Source: Nosocomiicoccus massiliensis (GTDB taxonomy: Bacteria > Bacillota > Bacilli > Staphylococcales > Salinicoccaceae). Taken from it: a stretch of DNA of 47,180 nucleotides. The DNA lies in NCBI RefSeq assembly GCF_000438455.1, contig NZ_CAVG010000025.1, positions 1-47,180 on the forward strand, written 5' to 3'. A program made the position numbers and the translations under genes. The notes under the pieces are model-generated. The model did not search any database. It was not told the origin of the DNA and saw only the letters and a list, made by a program, of their open reading frames with translations. Below are positions 1-8,789 of this stretch, one piece after another (the first letter of the stretch is position 1; each line of letters starts with the position of its first letter).

Positions 1-5
1 TATAA

Positions 6-79
6 TGGAGCGGGTGAGGAGAATCGAACTCCCGACATCAGATTGGAAGTCTGAGGTTTTACCACTAAACTACACCCGC
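6..79 (-). tRNA. tRNA-Gly (anticodon TCC)
   Basis: The minus strand folds into a full cloverleaf starting GCGGGTG and closing with CACCCGC plus discriminator T and an encoded CCA (positions 6-8). The anticodon stem TCAGA/TCTGA encloses the TCC anticodon, and the T-loop GTTCGATTC is canonical. It reads GGA/GGG glycine codons. A strong promoter lies 20-50 bases upstream. Confidence 0.96.
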
Positions 80-100
80 GTTTTTGTTTCAACTCTTACT

Positions 101-128
101 ATTATACAGAGTTGAAAAACTAAGTCAA
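101..128 (-). promoter_or_regulatory. Proximal promoter of tRNA-Gly
   Basis: On the minus strand, TTGACT (123-128) and TATAAT (101-106) are separated by 16 bases. Transcription would start about 15 bases before the mature tRNA 5' end, a typical distance for a stable-RNA promoter. Confidence 0.75.
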
Positions 129-194
129 TAGAAAAGTTAAAAGTTTTTATTTTTATTTTCTCTGCGCAACCTTCAATTTGGTTAACGCTTAATT

Positions 195-223
195 ATTATA
201 CATGATCGCTTAACTTAATGCAA
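195..223 (-). promoter_or_regulatory. Second promoter-like element upstream of tRNA-Gly
   Basis: On the minus strand, TTGCAT (218-223) and TATAAT (195-200) are separated by 17 bases. It lies just after tRNA-Leu and would give a leader of about 110 bases before tRNA-Gly. No open reading frame or clear terminator is visible in that leader. Confidence 0.5.
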
Positions 224-236
224 GTAAAAATGTATA

Positions 237-322
<86 letters not shown>

Positions 323-342
323 TTAATGAGATAACGTTATCT

Positions 343-371
343 ATTATAAGAGCTATTATGGGTCATGTCAA
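343..371 (-). promoter_or_regulatory. Consensus promoter of tRNA-Leu
   Basis: On the minus strand, TTGACA (366-371) and TATAAT (343-348) are separated by 17 bases, a perfect sigma-A consensus. A perfect 14-base palindrome AGATAACGTTATCT (329-342) sits immediately downstream, at the expected start of the transcript. Confidence 0.85.
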
Positions 372-491
372 CAACTGTTTTAAAACTTCTTAGTCGCTCA
401 TGATTCTTTTTCAATATTATCTTTATAAACATATAATATGCATAATTTATTTTTGTTATATATAATGAAGGTATTAAATCCACTTTGATAT

Positions 492-520
492 TTGCACCAT
501 GAAAATCATTATGCTATACT
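492..520 (+). promoter_or_regulatory. katA promoter
   Basis: TTGCAC (492-497) and TATACT (515-520) are separated by 17 bases and end 39 bases before the katA start codon. The PerR-type palindrome follows 4 bases after the -10, so a bound repressor would block initiation. Confidence 0.8.
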
Positions 521-524
521 TTAT

Positions 525-539
525 TTAGAATTATTCTAA
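525..539 (+). promoter_or_regulatory. PerR box in front of katA
   Basis: TTAGAATTATTCTAA is a perfect 7-1-7 inverted repeat covering the likely transcription start of katA. It matches the published PerR-box pattern of Bacillus and Staphylococcus (TTAnAATnATTnTAA). PerR is a peroxide-sensing, metal-dependent repressor that typically controls catalase. The perR gene itself is not in the window. Confidence 0.82.
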
Positions 540-559
540 TTTAATTTTGGAGGTTTATT

Positions 560-2095
560 ATGTCAAAACACTATAACCCTGAAGAAGAAAAGTTAACGAC
601 TCTATTCGGTAACCCTGTAGGTGATCGTGAGAACACAATGACAGTTGGCCCACGTGGTCCAATCGTTATGCAAGATCCTTATTTCTTAGATATGATGGCA
701 CACTTCGACCGCGAAGTAATTCCAGAGCGTCGTATGCACGCTAAAGGATCTGGTGCTTACGGTACATTCACAGTAACAAATGATATTACTAAATATACTA
801 AAGCAAAGATTTTCTCAGAAGTTGGTAAGAAAACTGAAATGTTCGCTCGTTTCTCAACTGTAGCTGGTGAACGCGGTGCAGCTGACGCTGAACGTGATAT
901 TCGCGGATTTGCACTTAAGTTCTACACTGAAGAAGGTAACTGGGACTTAGTTGGTAACAACACACCTGTATTCTTCTTCCGCGACCCTAAATTATTCCCA
1001 AGCTTAAACCACGTCGTTAAACGTGATCCACGTACAAACATGAATAACCCGAATTCTCAGTGGGATTTCTGGACGTCACTACCTGAAGCATTACACCAAG
1101 TGACAATTCTTATGACTGACCGTGGTATCCCGTCAGACTTCCGTCATATGCATGGATTCGGATCACACACTTACGCGATGATTAACGAAGATAACGAACG
1201 TGTATGGGTGAAATTCCACTTTAGAACACAACAAGGTATTCGTAACTACACTGCTGAAGAAGCAGTAGATGTTGTCGGTAAAGACCGTGAATCTTCACAA
1301 CGTGACCTATACAACGCGATTGAAGATGGAGACTTCCCTAAATGGAAAATGTTCATCCAAGTAATGACTGAAGAGCAAGCAAGAAATCATTACCACAACC
1401 CGTTCGATTTAACAAAAGTATGGTATAAAGGTGAATTCCCATTAATCGAAGTTGGTGAGTTCGAGTTAAATAAAAACCCTGACAACTACTTTGCAGAAGT
1501 AGAACAAGCAGCGTTTGCACCAACAAACATCATTCCTGGTCTTGGATTCTCACCAGACAAAATGTTACAAGGTCGTTTATTCTCATACGGAGACACTCAG
1601 CGTTACCGCTTAGGTGTAAACCATCACCAAATTCCGGTAAACTCACCAAAAGGTGCAGCTAACGTATGCCCATTCAGCCGTGACGGTGCGATGAGAGTTG
1701 ACGGTAACTTAGGTTCACATATCAACTATTATCCAAATAGTTACGGTGCACACAATTCACAAAAAGATGCAAAACAACCTGAATTAAACTTAGAGCTCGG
1801 TCAAGTATATGAGTACGACTTCCGTGAAGACGACGATAACTACTACGAGCAACCAGGTAAATTATTCCGTCTTCAATCTGAAGAAGGTAAACAAACAATC
1901 TTCAAAAACACTGCAATTGAAATGGCAGGCGTTGAAGAGCACATTAAAAAGCGTCACATCTTCAACTGTTACCAAGCAGACGAAGAATACGGTAAAGGTG
2001 TCGCAGAGGCACTCGGCATTGACATCAACGATGTTGACCTAGTAAATGGAGATCACCCATTCGAAGGTAAACCAGTGCAAGTTAAAAAAGACTAA
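560..2095 (+). CDS. katA: Catalase KatA (heme, monofunctional)
   Basis: Converts hydrogen peroxide to water and oxygen in the cytoplasm. At 511 residues it has the length of small-subunit clade 3 catalases. The catalytic histidine is H60 in [12 protein letters not shown], the distal asparagine is N133 in LVGNNTP, and the proximal heme ligand is Y343 in [12 protein letters not shown]. The start codon follows TTGGAGG at good spacing. The gene stands alone, read opposite to most of the window, with a PerR-box promoter upstream and a terminator hairpin shared with convergent tex. Expression is likely peroxide-inducible (inferred from the box). Codon use resembles the neighbours; nothing suggests recent transfer. 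Confidence 0.97.
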   Translation: MSKHYNPEEEKLTTLFGNPVGDRENTMTVGPRGPIVMQDPYFLDMMAHFDREVIPERRMHAKGSGAYGTFTVTNDITKYTKAKIFSEVGKKTEMFARFSTVAGERGAADAERDIRGFALKFYTEEGNWDLVGNNTPVFFFRDPKLFPSLNHVVKRDPRTNMNNPNSQWDFWTSLPEALHQVTILMTDRGIPSDFRHMHGFGSHTYAMINEDNERVWVKFHFRTQQGIRNYTAEEAVDVVGKDRESSQRDLYNAIEDGDFPKWKMFIQVMTEEQARNHYHNPFDLTKVWYKGEFPLIEVGEFELNKNPDNYFAEVEQAAFAPTNIIPGLGFSPDKMLQGRLFSYGDTQRYRLGVNHHQIPVNSPKGAANVCPFSRDGAMRVDGNLGSHINYYPNSYGAHNSQKDAKQPELNLELGQVYEYDFREDDDNYYEQPGKLFRLQSEEGKQTIFKNTAIEMAGVEEHIKKRHIFNCYQADEEYGKGVAEALGIDINDVDLVNGDHPFEGKPVQVKKD

Positions 2096-2106
2096 AATAA
2101 ATAACT

Positions 2107-2136
2107 AAAGAGTGAAGCAAAAGCTTCACTCTTTTT
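2107..2136 (+). terminator. katA terminator
   Basis: A 12-base-pair perfect stem AAAGAGTGAAGC / GCTTCACTCTTT with an AAAA loop is followed by a T run. It lies between the convergent ends of katA and tex. The minus-strand side has A/T-rich sequence but a poorer T tract, so it mainly serves katA. Confidence 0.88.
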
Positions 2137-2138
2137 AA

Positions 2139-4277
2139 TTACTTTTTCATCGTTAATGATATTCTATTTTTCTTTTCATCTACTGATAAAACAGAGACTT
2201 CAACGATATCTCCACTACTCACAACGTCGAGTGGGTGTTTTACATATCGATTGGCTAGTTGTGAAATATGGACAAGACCATCTTGACCGACTCCGATATC
2301 AACGAATGCTCCGAAGTCTGTAACATTTCTTACTGTTCCAGATAGCTTCATACCTTCTTTTAAATCCGAAAGTTCTAACACGTCACTTTTTAAAATCGGT
2401 GTGTCGTACTTATCTCGGATGTCTCTTAAAGGCGCAATTAAACTATCGATAATATCGTTTAATGTCGGAAGTCCAATATCATTTTCTTCACTATATTTAC
2501 GTTTATCGAGTGTATTTAACTTTTCCTTAATACTCTCTTCACCGAGCTCATCGATCGATGCCCCGACTGTTTTTAGTAATGCATATGTGTTTTTATATTG
2601 CTCCGGGTGAATTGGTGTTTGGTCGAGTGCTTCTTCTCCACCGACGATTCTTAAAAATCCGACAGCTTGCTCAAACGTTTTCGGTCCTAGTCTTTTTACT
2701 TTTTTAAGGTCTGATCGTTTCGTAATCCCTTCAGTTTCTCTATACTCTACAATATTTTTTGAAATTGTTTTGTTTAATCCAGAAACATGCTCAAGTAATC
2801 TATAAGACGCAGTGTTTACATCTACACCAACTTGGTTTACTGCTGTTTCAACTACAAAATCTAGCGACTCATTTAAGAACTTTTGATTAATATCGTGTTG
2901 ATATTGTCCAATTCCTAATGATTTCGGGTCGATTTTTACAAGTTCAGCAAGTGGATCTTGAATACGACGTGCAATTGATACCGCACTTCTTTCTTCAACT
3001 TCAAAATCTGGAAATTCTTCACGTGCAACGTCCGACGCTGAATACACAGAAGCCCCCGCTTCATTTACGATAATAAACGGCACTTCTATTTCATACTTCT
3101 TTAAAAAGTTCGCAACGAATTCTTCAGTTTCTCTCGATGCTGTTCCGTTACCGATTGCAATTAATGTGACTTTATTTTTTTCAATAATATTTTTAAAAAT
3201 CACTTCGCTTTTATCCGTGTTTTTAGAGCTGTGCGGATAAATAACATTCTTCTCTAAGAACTTACCGTTTGAATCGATAACTGCGAGCTTACACCCTGTT
3301 CGAAACGCTGGGTCAACACCTAAAATCGTATGATTTTTAAGTGGTGGCTGTAGAAGTAAACTTTTTAAGTTTTCTTCGAAAATATTTACCGCATGCGTTT
3401 CTCCTTTTTTCGTTAACTCATTACGTATTTCACGTTCTAAACTTGGTAAGATTAAACGTTTTAAGCTATCATCGATTGTTTCTTCTATCAATTCTTTGGT
3501 CTTACTTTTTTCTTTTAATTCTTGGCGATATAAATAACTGGTAATTTTATCGTCATCATGTTTGAAACCGATGCGTAACACATCTTCTTTCTCTCCACGA
3601 TTCATTGCAAGTATACGGTGGGATGGTATTGTCTTTACGCGTTCACTATAGTCATAATACATTTCAAAAATTTGCGTTTTGTCATCGTGTTCCTTTTTCT
3701 CAGTTGATGTAATTTCTGAGTGATTTTGAATGACGCTTAGTATGTACATACGGTGTTGTGGGTTATCCGAAATTATTTCTGCGATTATATCTTTTGCCCC
3801 AGCAACAGCGTCTTCTACAGTTTTCACTTCTTCGTTAATATATTGTTCTGCCTCTTTATAAATATCTTTAGGATCAACATCTTGTTTATAAATCATTTCA
3901 GCAAGTGGCTCTAACCCTTTACGTTTTGCCTCTGTTGCGCGTGTTTTCTTCTTCTGTCTAAACGGACGATATAAATCTTCAACACGTGCTTGAGATGTTT
4001 GTCGAAATATTTGATTTTTTAGATCCTCAGTGAGTAGTCCTTGTTCGTCGATTAAACGAATGACATCTTCTTTTCTTTTTTCTAATTCTTCTAGATAGTT
4101 GTACTCATCAGAAATTTGCTTAATTGAAACTTCATCGAGACCGCCAGTTTGTTCTTTTCTATAACGTGCGATAAAAGGCACCGTCGCATTTTCTTCTAAC
4201 ATATTGAGTACGTTTAATACATACTCTGATTTAATTTTTAATTTACTCGATAACTCTTTAACTAATGCTTCGTTCAT
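2139..4277 (-). CDS. tex: Tex-type RNA-binding transcription accessory protein
   Basis: A 712-residue member of the Tex/YhgF family of cytoplasmic nucleic-acid-binding proteins implicated in transcription and RNA surveillance. The N-terminal helical Tex region is followed by a YqgF-like RNase H fold (DPAFRTGCKLAVID, about residues 321-334), helix-hairpin-helix segments (SDLKKVKRLGPKTFEQAVGF) and a C-terminal S1 domain (about 639-712, TVRNVTDFGAFVDIG). It starts at ATG after AGGAGG. It lies 42 bases downstream of sigB behind a terminator-like hairpin, the position Tex also takes in Staphylococcus. Its own promoter was not identified. The family assignment is firm; the exact role is not known. 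Confidence 0.93.
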   Translation of the reverse strand: MNEALVKELSSKLKIKSEYVLNVLNMLEENATVPFIARYRKEQTGGLDEVSIKQISDEYNYLEELEKRKEDVIRLIDEQGLLTEDLKNQIFRQTSQARVEDLYRPFRQKKKTRATEAKRKGLEPLAEMIYKQDVDPKDIYKEAEQYINEEVKTVEDAVAGAKDIIAEIISDNPQHRMYILSVIQNHSEITSTEKKEHDDKTQIFEMYYDYSERVKTIPSHRILAMNRGEKEDVLRIGFKHDDDKITSYLYRQELKEKSKTKELIEETIDDSLKRLILPSLEREIRNELTKKGETHAVNIFEENLKSLLLQPPLKNHTILGVDPAFRTGCKLAVIDSNGKFLEKNVIYPHSSKNTDKSEVIFKNIIEKNKVTLIAIGNGTASRETEEFVANFLKKYEIEVPFIIVNEAGASVYSASDVAREEFPDFEVEERSAVSIARRIQDPLAELVKIDPKSLGIGQYQHDINQKFLNESLDFVVETAVNQVGVDVNTASYRLLEHVSGLNKTISKNIVEYRETEGITKRSDLKKVKRLGPKTFEQAVGFLRIVGGEEALDQTPIHPEQYKNTYALLKTVGASIDELGEESIKEKLNTLDKRKYSEENDIGLPTLNDIIDSLIAPLRDIRDKYDTPILKSDVLELSDLKEGMKLSGTVRNVTDFGAFVDIGVGQDGLVHISQLANRYVKHPLDVVSSGDIVEVSVLSVDEKKNRISLTMKK

Positions 4278-4288
4278 AATGTCCTCCT

Positions 4289-4318
4289 AAACAATAAAAC
4301 CTAATCATTATGATTAGG
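4289..4318 (-). terminator. Terminator of the sigB operon
   Basis: The palindrome CCTAATCATTATGATTAGG (4300-4318), just past the sigB stop, gives a 9-base-pair stem followed on the minus strand by TTTTATTGTTT. It separates sigB from tex, though some read-through could supply tex. Confidence 0.75.
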
Positions 4319-4319
4319 C

Positions 4320-5102
4320 TTAAATATCTATATCAGTATTTTTAACAGAATCTCTCAACTTTTTAAGTGCTGCACGTTGTAATCTTGATACATGCATTTG
4401 GCTTAAACCGATTTTTTCGCCAGTCTCTTTTTGACTTAGAGATTCTAAAAATGTATATCGTATAATCTGTTGTTCTCGTTCAGATAAAATCGGTAATAAC
4501 TTTTCTATGAGTAAACGTTCCTCGGTTTGAGCATAATTATCATCTTCCTCACCCATTACGTCGAGTAACGTCACAGATGAACCTTCGTTATCTGCGTCAA
4601 TCGAGTGATCCACACTTAACGCATTGTAACTTTGTCCCATCTCCATCGCTTCGAGTACTTCTTCTTCTGTTGCACCGATATATTCTGCGATTTCTTTAAC
4701 AGATGGTGATCGCTCTAGCTCATTCGTTAACTCATCTGTAGAACGTTTGATTTTTGGACCAAGCTCTTTAATACGCCTCGGGACATGAACACTCCACGTT
4801 TTATCTCTTAAATAACGTTTGATTTCTCCGAGAACTGTCGGTACTAGAAATGCTTCGAATTTACGCTCAAAAGATAAATCGAATCGTTTAATTGCACCGA
4901 GCAATCCAATCATACCGACTTGTACGAGGTCTTCGTGATGCGATTGCCCTTTTGAATATCGATATGCGAGTGACTCGATGAGTTTTTCATAATGATAAAC
5001 TAAACGCGTCTGTGCTTCATCGCTTCCAGTTTCTTGATATTCAGTAATTAAGCGATTAATTTCATCACGTGAAAGTTCTTTTCTAGTTTGTGATTGCTCC
5101 AT
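4320..5102 (-). CDS. sigB: RNA polymerase sigma factor SigB (general stress)
   Basis: Alternative sigma factor that directs RNA polymerase to stress promoters. The 260-residue protein has region 2 (SHHEDLVQVGMIGLLGAIKR, FDLSFERKFEAF), region 3, and region 4 with helix-turn-helix SQKETGEKIGLSQMHVSRLQ. I chose ATG at 5102, preceded by AGGTG at proper spacing, over an upstream in-frame start at 5126 that gives eight extra residues and no matching ribosome site. The start overlaps the end of rsbW by 20 bases, indicating translational coupling with its anti-sigma factor. It is last in the rsbU-V-W-sigB operon and likely autoregulated from the SigB promoter before rsbV. Confidence 0.96.
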   Translation of the reverse strand: MEQSQTRKELSRDEINRLITEYQETGSDEAQTRLVYHYEKLIESLAYRYSKGQSHHEDLVQVGMIGLLGAIKRFDLSFERKFEAFLVPTVLGEIKRYLRDKTWSVHVPRRIKELGPKIKRSTDELTNELERSPSVKEIAEYIGATEEEVLEAMEMGQSYNALSVDHSIDADNEGSSVTLLDVMGEEDDNYAQTEERLLIEKLLPILSEREQQIIRYTFLESLSQKETGEKIGLSQMHVSRLQRAALKKLRDSVKNTDIDI

Positions 5103-5550
5103 CTTTTTGCACCTGACCTTCACCAATGTACTTCACCATACTAATTGTCACGCCTTGTGTACGTCTAACGTTCACATCATCCATTAGTGTCTCAATTAGG
5201 AAAAGCCCAAGTCCTCCTTCTCTTAAAAAACTTACAGAATCAGACTCTTTGTACGGTCCAAGTTCTTTTTTTACCGTTTCATAGTCAAAACTTTTTCCAG
5301 AATCTTGAACGATAATTTCAACACGACCCGCTGATACCGCAAATCCGATTGTAATTTCATTATCACTATCAGAATATGCATGCTTCACTGCGTTCGTTAC
5401 CGCTTCACTAACAGCAATCTTCGTATCTTCAATTTCTTCGTATGTCGCGCCAGCGCTATTTAAAATACCAGATAACGTTAGGCGAACGAGCCCTACGTAT
5501 TTTGGTTTTGCAGGTATTTTCATTTCTATATATTCATAATTTTTACTCAT
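5083..5550 (-). CDS. rsbW: Anti-sigma-B factor / serine kinase RsbW
   Basis: Binds and inactivates SigB, and phosphorylates RsbV. At 155 residues it has the GHKL ATPase fold: N-box EAVTNAVKHAY (E49, N53), G1 region VQDSGKSFD and G2 region REGGLGLFLIETLMD. It overlaps rsbV by 8 bases (ATGAGTAA) and sigB by 20, so the three proteins are probably made in fixed ratio. Partner switching between RsbV and SigB is established for the family in Bacillus and Staphylococcus. Confidence 0.96.
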   Translation of the reverse strand: MSKNYEYIEMKIPAKPKYVGLVRLTLSGILNSAGATYEEIEDTKIAVSEAVTNAVKHAYSDSDNEITIGFAVSAGRVEIIVQDSGKSFDYETVKKELGPYKESDSVSFLREGGLGLFLIETLMDDVNVRRTQGVTISMVKYIGEGQVQKDGAITN

Positions 5551-5875
5551 CTACATTCGCTCCCGATTGCGTGATTTGAATCAAGTCGCTTAGTCCTGTT
5601 ATTTCAAATAATTTCATAACACGATCGTTTGCACCTGAAATTCTTAACTCATTATTAAACTGATTTAAATCTTTGAGTGTTCCAACAAAAAGGCCAAGTC
5701 CTGTTGAATCCATATATGTAAGGTCACTTAAATCGACGTGTAAGTTATGAGAGCCTTCTGAGACAATCGGGTTAAATACTTTCTTTAATTCGGGCACTGT
5801 ATAAATGTCGAGTTCTCCTCCGACTTTCACAAAAAATACTTCTTGTGCCTCTTTTACTTCAATTTTAATATTCAT
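5543..5875 (-). CDS. rsbV: Anti-anti-sigma factor RsbV (STAS domain)
   Basis: A 110-residue single STAS domain. When dephosphorylated, RsbV binds RsbW and frees SigB. The conserved phospho-acceptor serine is S57 in DLTYMDSTGLGLF. The start codon is ATG after GGAGTAGGATTACTGTT. A SigB-type promoter lies in the 70-base gap between rsbU and rsbV, so rsbV-rsbW-sigB can be made separately from rsbU. Confidence 0.96.
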   Translation of the reverse strand: MNIKIEVKEAQEVFFVKVGGELDIYTVPELKKVFNPIVSEGSHNLHVDLSDLTYMDSTGLGLFVGTLKDLNQFNNELRISGANDRVMKLFEITGLSDLIQITQSGANVDE

Positions 5876-5918
5876 AACAGTAATCCTACTCCATTTCAGA
5901 CAAATATATAGTAATACG

Positions 5919-5944
5919 ATACCCGTTTTGATTTTTTAATAAAC
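5919..5944 (-). promoter_or_regulatory. SigB-dependent promoter before rsbV
   Basis: On the minus strand, GTTTAT (5939-5944), a 14-base spacer, and GGGTAT (5919-5924) fit the known SigB consensus GTTT-N12-15-GGGTAT. It begins directly after the rsbU stop codon and lies about 45 bases before the rsbV start, the same arrangement as the autoregulatory promoter of staphylococcal sigB operons. Confidence 0.85.
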
Positions 5945-5945
5945 G

Positions 5946-6959
5946 TTAATGTAGCGTCTTAATTAAAATACACGTTAAATCATCTTTTCGAGTCTGATCT
6001 TGCATACGAGTAAGATGCTGATAGAGATTTCGGACGATATCTTGCGGATGTTCGTCGCGATTATCACGAATCATATTTTTAACGTCTTCCATATCTATAA
6101 ATGTACCGTCGTGTTTTCTTAATTCTGAGACTCCATCAGTGTAGATGAAAATCATATCTTTATCATTAAGTGAAACTGTACTTTCTTTATAGGAAACGCC
6201 ATGCATCACACCGAGGACAAGGTCTCTCGTATCGAGTGTTTCAAAAATGTCGTCTTCATATCGATATATTAATGCGGGCTCGTGACCAGCACTTGCGTAT
6301 GTAAGTTCAAAATTTTTATAATCATAAACGGCATAAAACATCGTAATAAACATATTTTTATTGATGTTTTGTTCGACTAAGTCGTTGATTTTTTCTAACA
6401 CGCGGTGAGGACTATACGTTAAATGTGAGAGTTCTAATGAGAACTTTAACATCGCCATCGCAATAGATGCAGGGATACCTGACCCGATGACATCTGCAAC
6501 TGCGATACCTACTTTATCGTCATACTGTTTTAATATGTTAAAGTAATCTCCGTTTACTTTTCCTGCAGCGACACTAATCGCACCGAGCTGTGAGTTATCG
6601 ATGATTGGAATTTCCGACTTTAACATCGTGCGCTGAACACTTGCAGCGACTTCTAATTCTTGATCATGATGATTAATTTGATCGAGCATTGCTCGATAAT
6701 CACGGTACGTAAATCCGAATGATATCATGACTTCTTCAAGAATTTCTAACGACTTTTTTATTTCTTCACCGTCGTTAATATGTAAATGATTGAGCATTTG
6801 AATATGTAAAGATACGATTTCTTCAGGAGAAGTGTCTATTTCAATGACATTTTGACTGAACGTTTGGCATCGTGCGATTGCCTCATCTACTGCATTTTCA
6901 TAAATAAATAGTTGTAGTATCGTTTCGTATTCTTTTGCAAGTTTGTCAATGTAGGTCAA
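5946..6959 (-). CDS. rsbU: Serine phosphatase RsbU (PP2C type), SigB activator
   Basis: Dephosphorylates RsbV to switch SigB on. At 337 residues it has an N-terminal helical regulatory domain (about 1-100, RsbU_N type) and a PPM/SpoIIE phosphatase domain (about 115-337) with the metal-binding motifs VADVIGSGIPAS, YTDGVSEL and KDDLTCILI. The start is TTG, preceded by AGGAGGAG at seven bases; no ATG fits better. As in Staphylococcus, no RsbR/S/T stressosome genes precede it; mazEF lies directly upstream instead. The activating input is unknown from sequence. Confidence 0.95.
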   Translation of the reverse strand: MTYIDKLAKEYETILQLFIYENAVDEAIARCQTFSQNVIEIDTSPEEIVSLHIQMLNHLHINDGEEIKKSLEILEEVMISFGFTYRDYRAMLDQINHHDQELEVAASVQRTMLKSEIPIIDNSQLGAISVAAGKVNGDYFNILKQYDDKVGIAVADVIGSGIPASIAMAMLKFSLELSHLTYSPHRVLEKINDLVEQNINKNMFITMFYAVYDYKNFELTYASAGHEPALIYRYEDDIFETLDTRDLVLGVMHGVSYKESTVSLNDKDMIFIYTDGVSELRKHDGTFIDMEDVKNMIRDNRDEHPQDIVRNLYQHLTRMQDQTRKDDLTCILIKTLH

Positions 6960-6995
6960 TAGTGCTCCTCCTATTCATTAATATGTATGTAATGC

Positions 6996-7379
6996 TTACT
7001 TCGATTTACGATGTTTCTTCTTTTGCTTTTTGTTTGAATCATCGTCTAGACCAAGGCTGATTTGAATCGCCTTATCTACTTCTTTCATCTTCTCATCATC
7101 TAAATATGTAAGTTTTTCTTGTAACCTAGTCTTATCTATCGTTCGAATTTGCTCTAGCAATATTACCGAGTCGGTCTTAAAGTTATACTTTTCAGCATTT
7201 ACTTCGACGTGTGTCGGTATTTTCGCTTTATCAATTTTACCCGTTATCGCTGCAACGATTAACGTCGGTGAAAACTTGTTCCCCGTATCATTTTGAATAA
7301 TAACAACAGGGCGTTTACCGCCCTGTTCAGAGCCTTGAACTGGAGAAAGATCAGCTAGGTATACTTCTCCACGTTTCAT
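6996..7379 (-). CDS. mazF: mRNA interferase toxin MazF (PemK family)
   Basis: A 127-residue sequence-specific endoribonuclease of the type II MazEF toxin-antitoxin pair. It shows the family N-terminus [19 protein letters not shown] and the core [10 protein letters not shown], then [16 protein letters not shown]. The last fifteen residues are a lysine-rich tail that is longer than the usual staphylococcal protein (my recollection, about 120 residues). The start codon abuts the mazE stop (TAGATG), so translation is coupled. Position between alr and rsbU is typical of Staphylococcaceae, where mazEF is co-transcribed with the sigB operon. Confidence 0.94.
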   Translation of the reverse strand: MKRGEVYLADLSPVQGSEQGGKRPVVIIQNDTGNKFSPTLIVAAITGKIDKAKIPTHVEVNAEKYNFKTDSVILLEQIRTIDKTRLQEKLTYLDDEKMKEVDKAIQISLGLDDDSNKKQKKKHRKSK

Positions 7380-7565
7380 CTACTCACCATCTCTTTTGTT
7401 ATTGTTTTTATTTTGTTCATTTTGAAGCTTTTGGGAGTAAATATGTTCTACCTCACATTCAAGATGAAAACCTTCTCTAGCGATTATTAAGTTAAGTTCA
7501 GACATCTCTAGATAACCGTCTTTCATAGACTGTTGTATTGATTTGTCTAACATATATGAACTCAC
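7380..7565 (-). CDS. mazE: Antitoxin MazE
   Basis: A 61-residue protein directly upstream of mazF, where the labile antitoxin gene is expected. It starts MSSYMLDKSIQQSM from a GTG codon with AGAGGA about seven bases before. The N-terminus would form a short DNA-binding domain, and the acidic/Asn/Lys-rich C-terminus (EHIYSQKLQNEQNK) is the part that binds and neutralises MazF in this family. Sequence conservation of such antitoxins is low; the call rests largely on size and position. Confidence 0.88.
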   Translation of the reverse strand: MSSYMLDKSIQQSMKDGYLEMSELNLIIAREGFHLECEVEHIYSQKLQNEQNKNNNKRDGE

Positions 7566-7633
7566 AATAATCCTCTCCCTTTATCACCTATAACATTACT
7601 TATATTTTAACATAATAAGTAACATTCTCTGAA

Positions 7634-8776
7634 TTATTTTAAGATTTCATTGGATACGTCCATTTCGCCAGATTGTTTGTATACGCGTGGTAATCGTCTC
7701 GTTAGTAAATTTGTCGATTCATACGGTATTGTGCCGACGTGTGCACTAAAGCGCTCAAGTGATTGTGGACTATCGTAATGGTTATCAATAACGATGACTT
7801 CATCACCTACTTTAGCATCTACTTCAATCATCGCAGCATCCATACAAATACGGCCGACAAATGGATGGTTTTTTTCGTTCACTTTTACAGTATATCCTGT
7901 ATGTTTTCTTAATAAGCCATCGCCGTATCCGATCGGAATCGTCGCAATTTTCGTATCGCTATCGACGATAAATGTCTCATCGTAACCGACAAAGTCGTTT
8001 TTCTTTAAGTCGTGCGTATCGACAACGTGTGTGATCAGTCGTAACGCAGGGTTAAGTGGAATTTGTGATTTCTCTTTGACCATTAAGCTTGGATAATAGC
8101 CATATAATGAAATTCCTACTCGGACTGCATTTGTAAAATCACTATTAAACAGTAATGAACCCGCTGAATTTAATACGTGTACAAATTGTGGACGTTTTAC
8201 TGATTCTACAATTGTTTTAAATTTGTCAATTTCTTTTTGTGCACCATAAGACGTCGATGCAGCAAGTGCAAGATGAGAAAAAATACCTTCATATACAAAG
8301 TGATCTGACGCTTCTATTTTTTTGATCATCTCTTTAATTTCTTCTACATCATCTGTACCGTAACGGTTCATATGGCTATTCACTTTAATATGAATCCATA
8401 CGTTTTTGTCATACTCACCGGTATTATGTTTTAATGCCGCTTCAAGCCACTCTAAATTTGGAGCTGTGAGCGCGATGCGATGCTGGATCGCTTTATTTAT
8501 ATGTTCTGGGTTGATGATTCCAAGAATGAGTATTTTAGATTTTATACCGTGCATTCTTAGTTCAATCGCTTCATCGAGTGTTCCAACCGCAAAAAAGTCT
8601 ACCCCTTTTTCTTCTAAAAATTGACTTACTCTTACAGCACCATGTCCGTATGCATTAGATTTCACAACAGCAATAAATGTCTTATCTTCGTGTAGTCGCT
8701 GAACTTCTAAATAGTTACGGTATATTCGATCTAAATCGACTTCAACGTATGCATCTCGATAAAATCTATTTTCCAT
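7634..8776 (-). CDS. alr: Alanine racemase
   Basis: PLP-dependent enzyme that makes D-alanine for peptidoglycan. The 380-residue protein has the PLP lysine in AVVKSNAYGHG near the N-terminus and the second catalytic tyrosine in the C-terminal beta domain (RVGISLYGYYP). I chose ATG at 8776 (MENRFYRDAYVEVDL), preceded by AAGGAGAG, rather than the in-frame start at 8800, which would add eight residues and overlap acpS. It follows acpS by 13 bases and precedes mazEF, the conserved staphylococcal order. Confidence 0.96.
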   Translation of the reverse strand: MENRFYRDAYVEVDLDRIYRNYLEVQRLHEDKTFIAVVKSNAYGHGAVRVSQFLEEKGVDFFAVGTLDEAIELRMHGIKSKILILGIINPEHINKAIQHRIALTAPNLEWLEAALKHNTGEYDKNVWIHIKVNSHMNRYGTDDVEEIKEMIKKIEASDHFVYEGIFSHLALAASTSYGAQKEIDKFKTIVESVKRPQFVHVLNSAGSLLFNSDFTNAVRVGISLYGYYPSLMVKEKSQIPLNPALRLITHVVDTHDLKKNDFVGYDETFIVDSDTKIATIPIGYGDGLLRKHTGYTVKVNEKNHPFVGRICMDAAMIEVDAKVGDEVIVIDNHYDSPQSLERFSAHVGTIPYESTNLLTRRLPRVYKQSGEMDVSNEILK

Positions 8777-8789
8777 AATTATACTCTCC

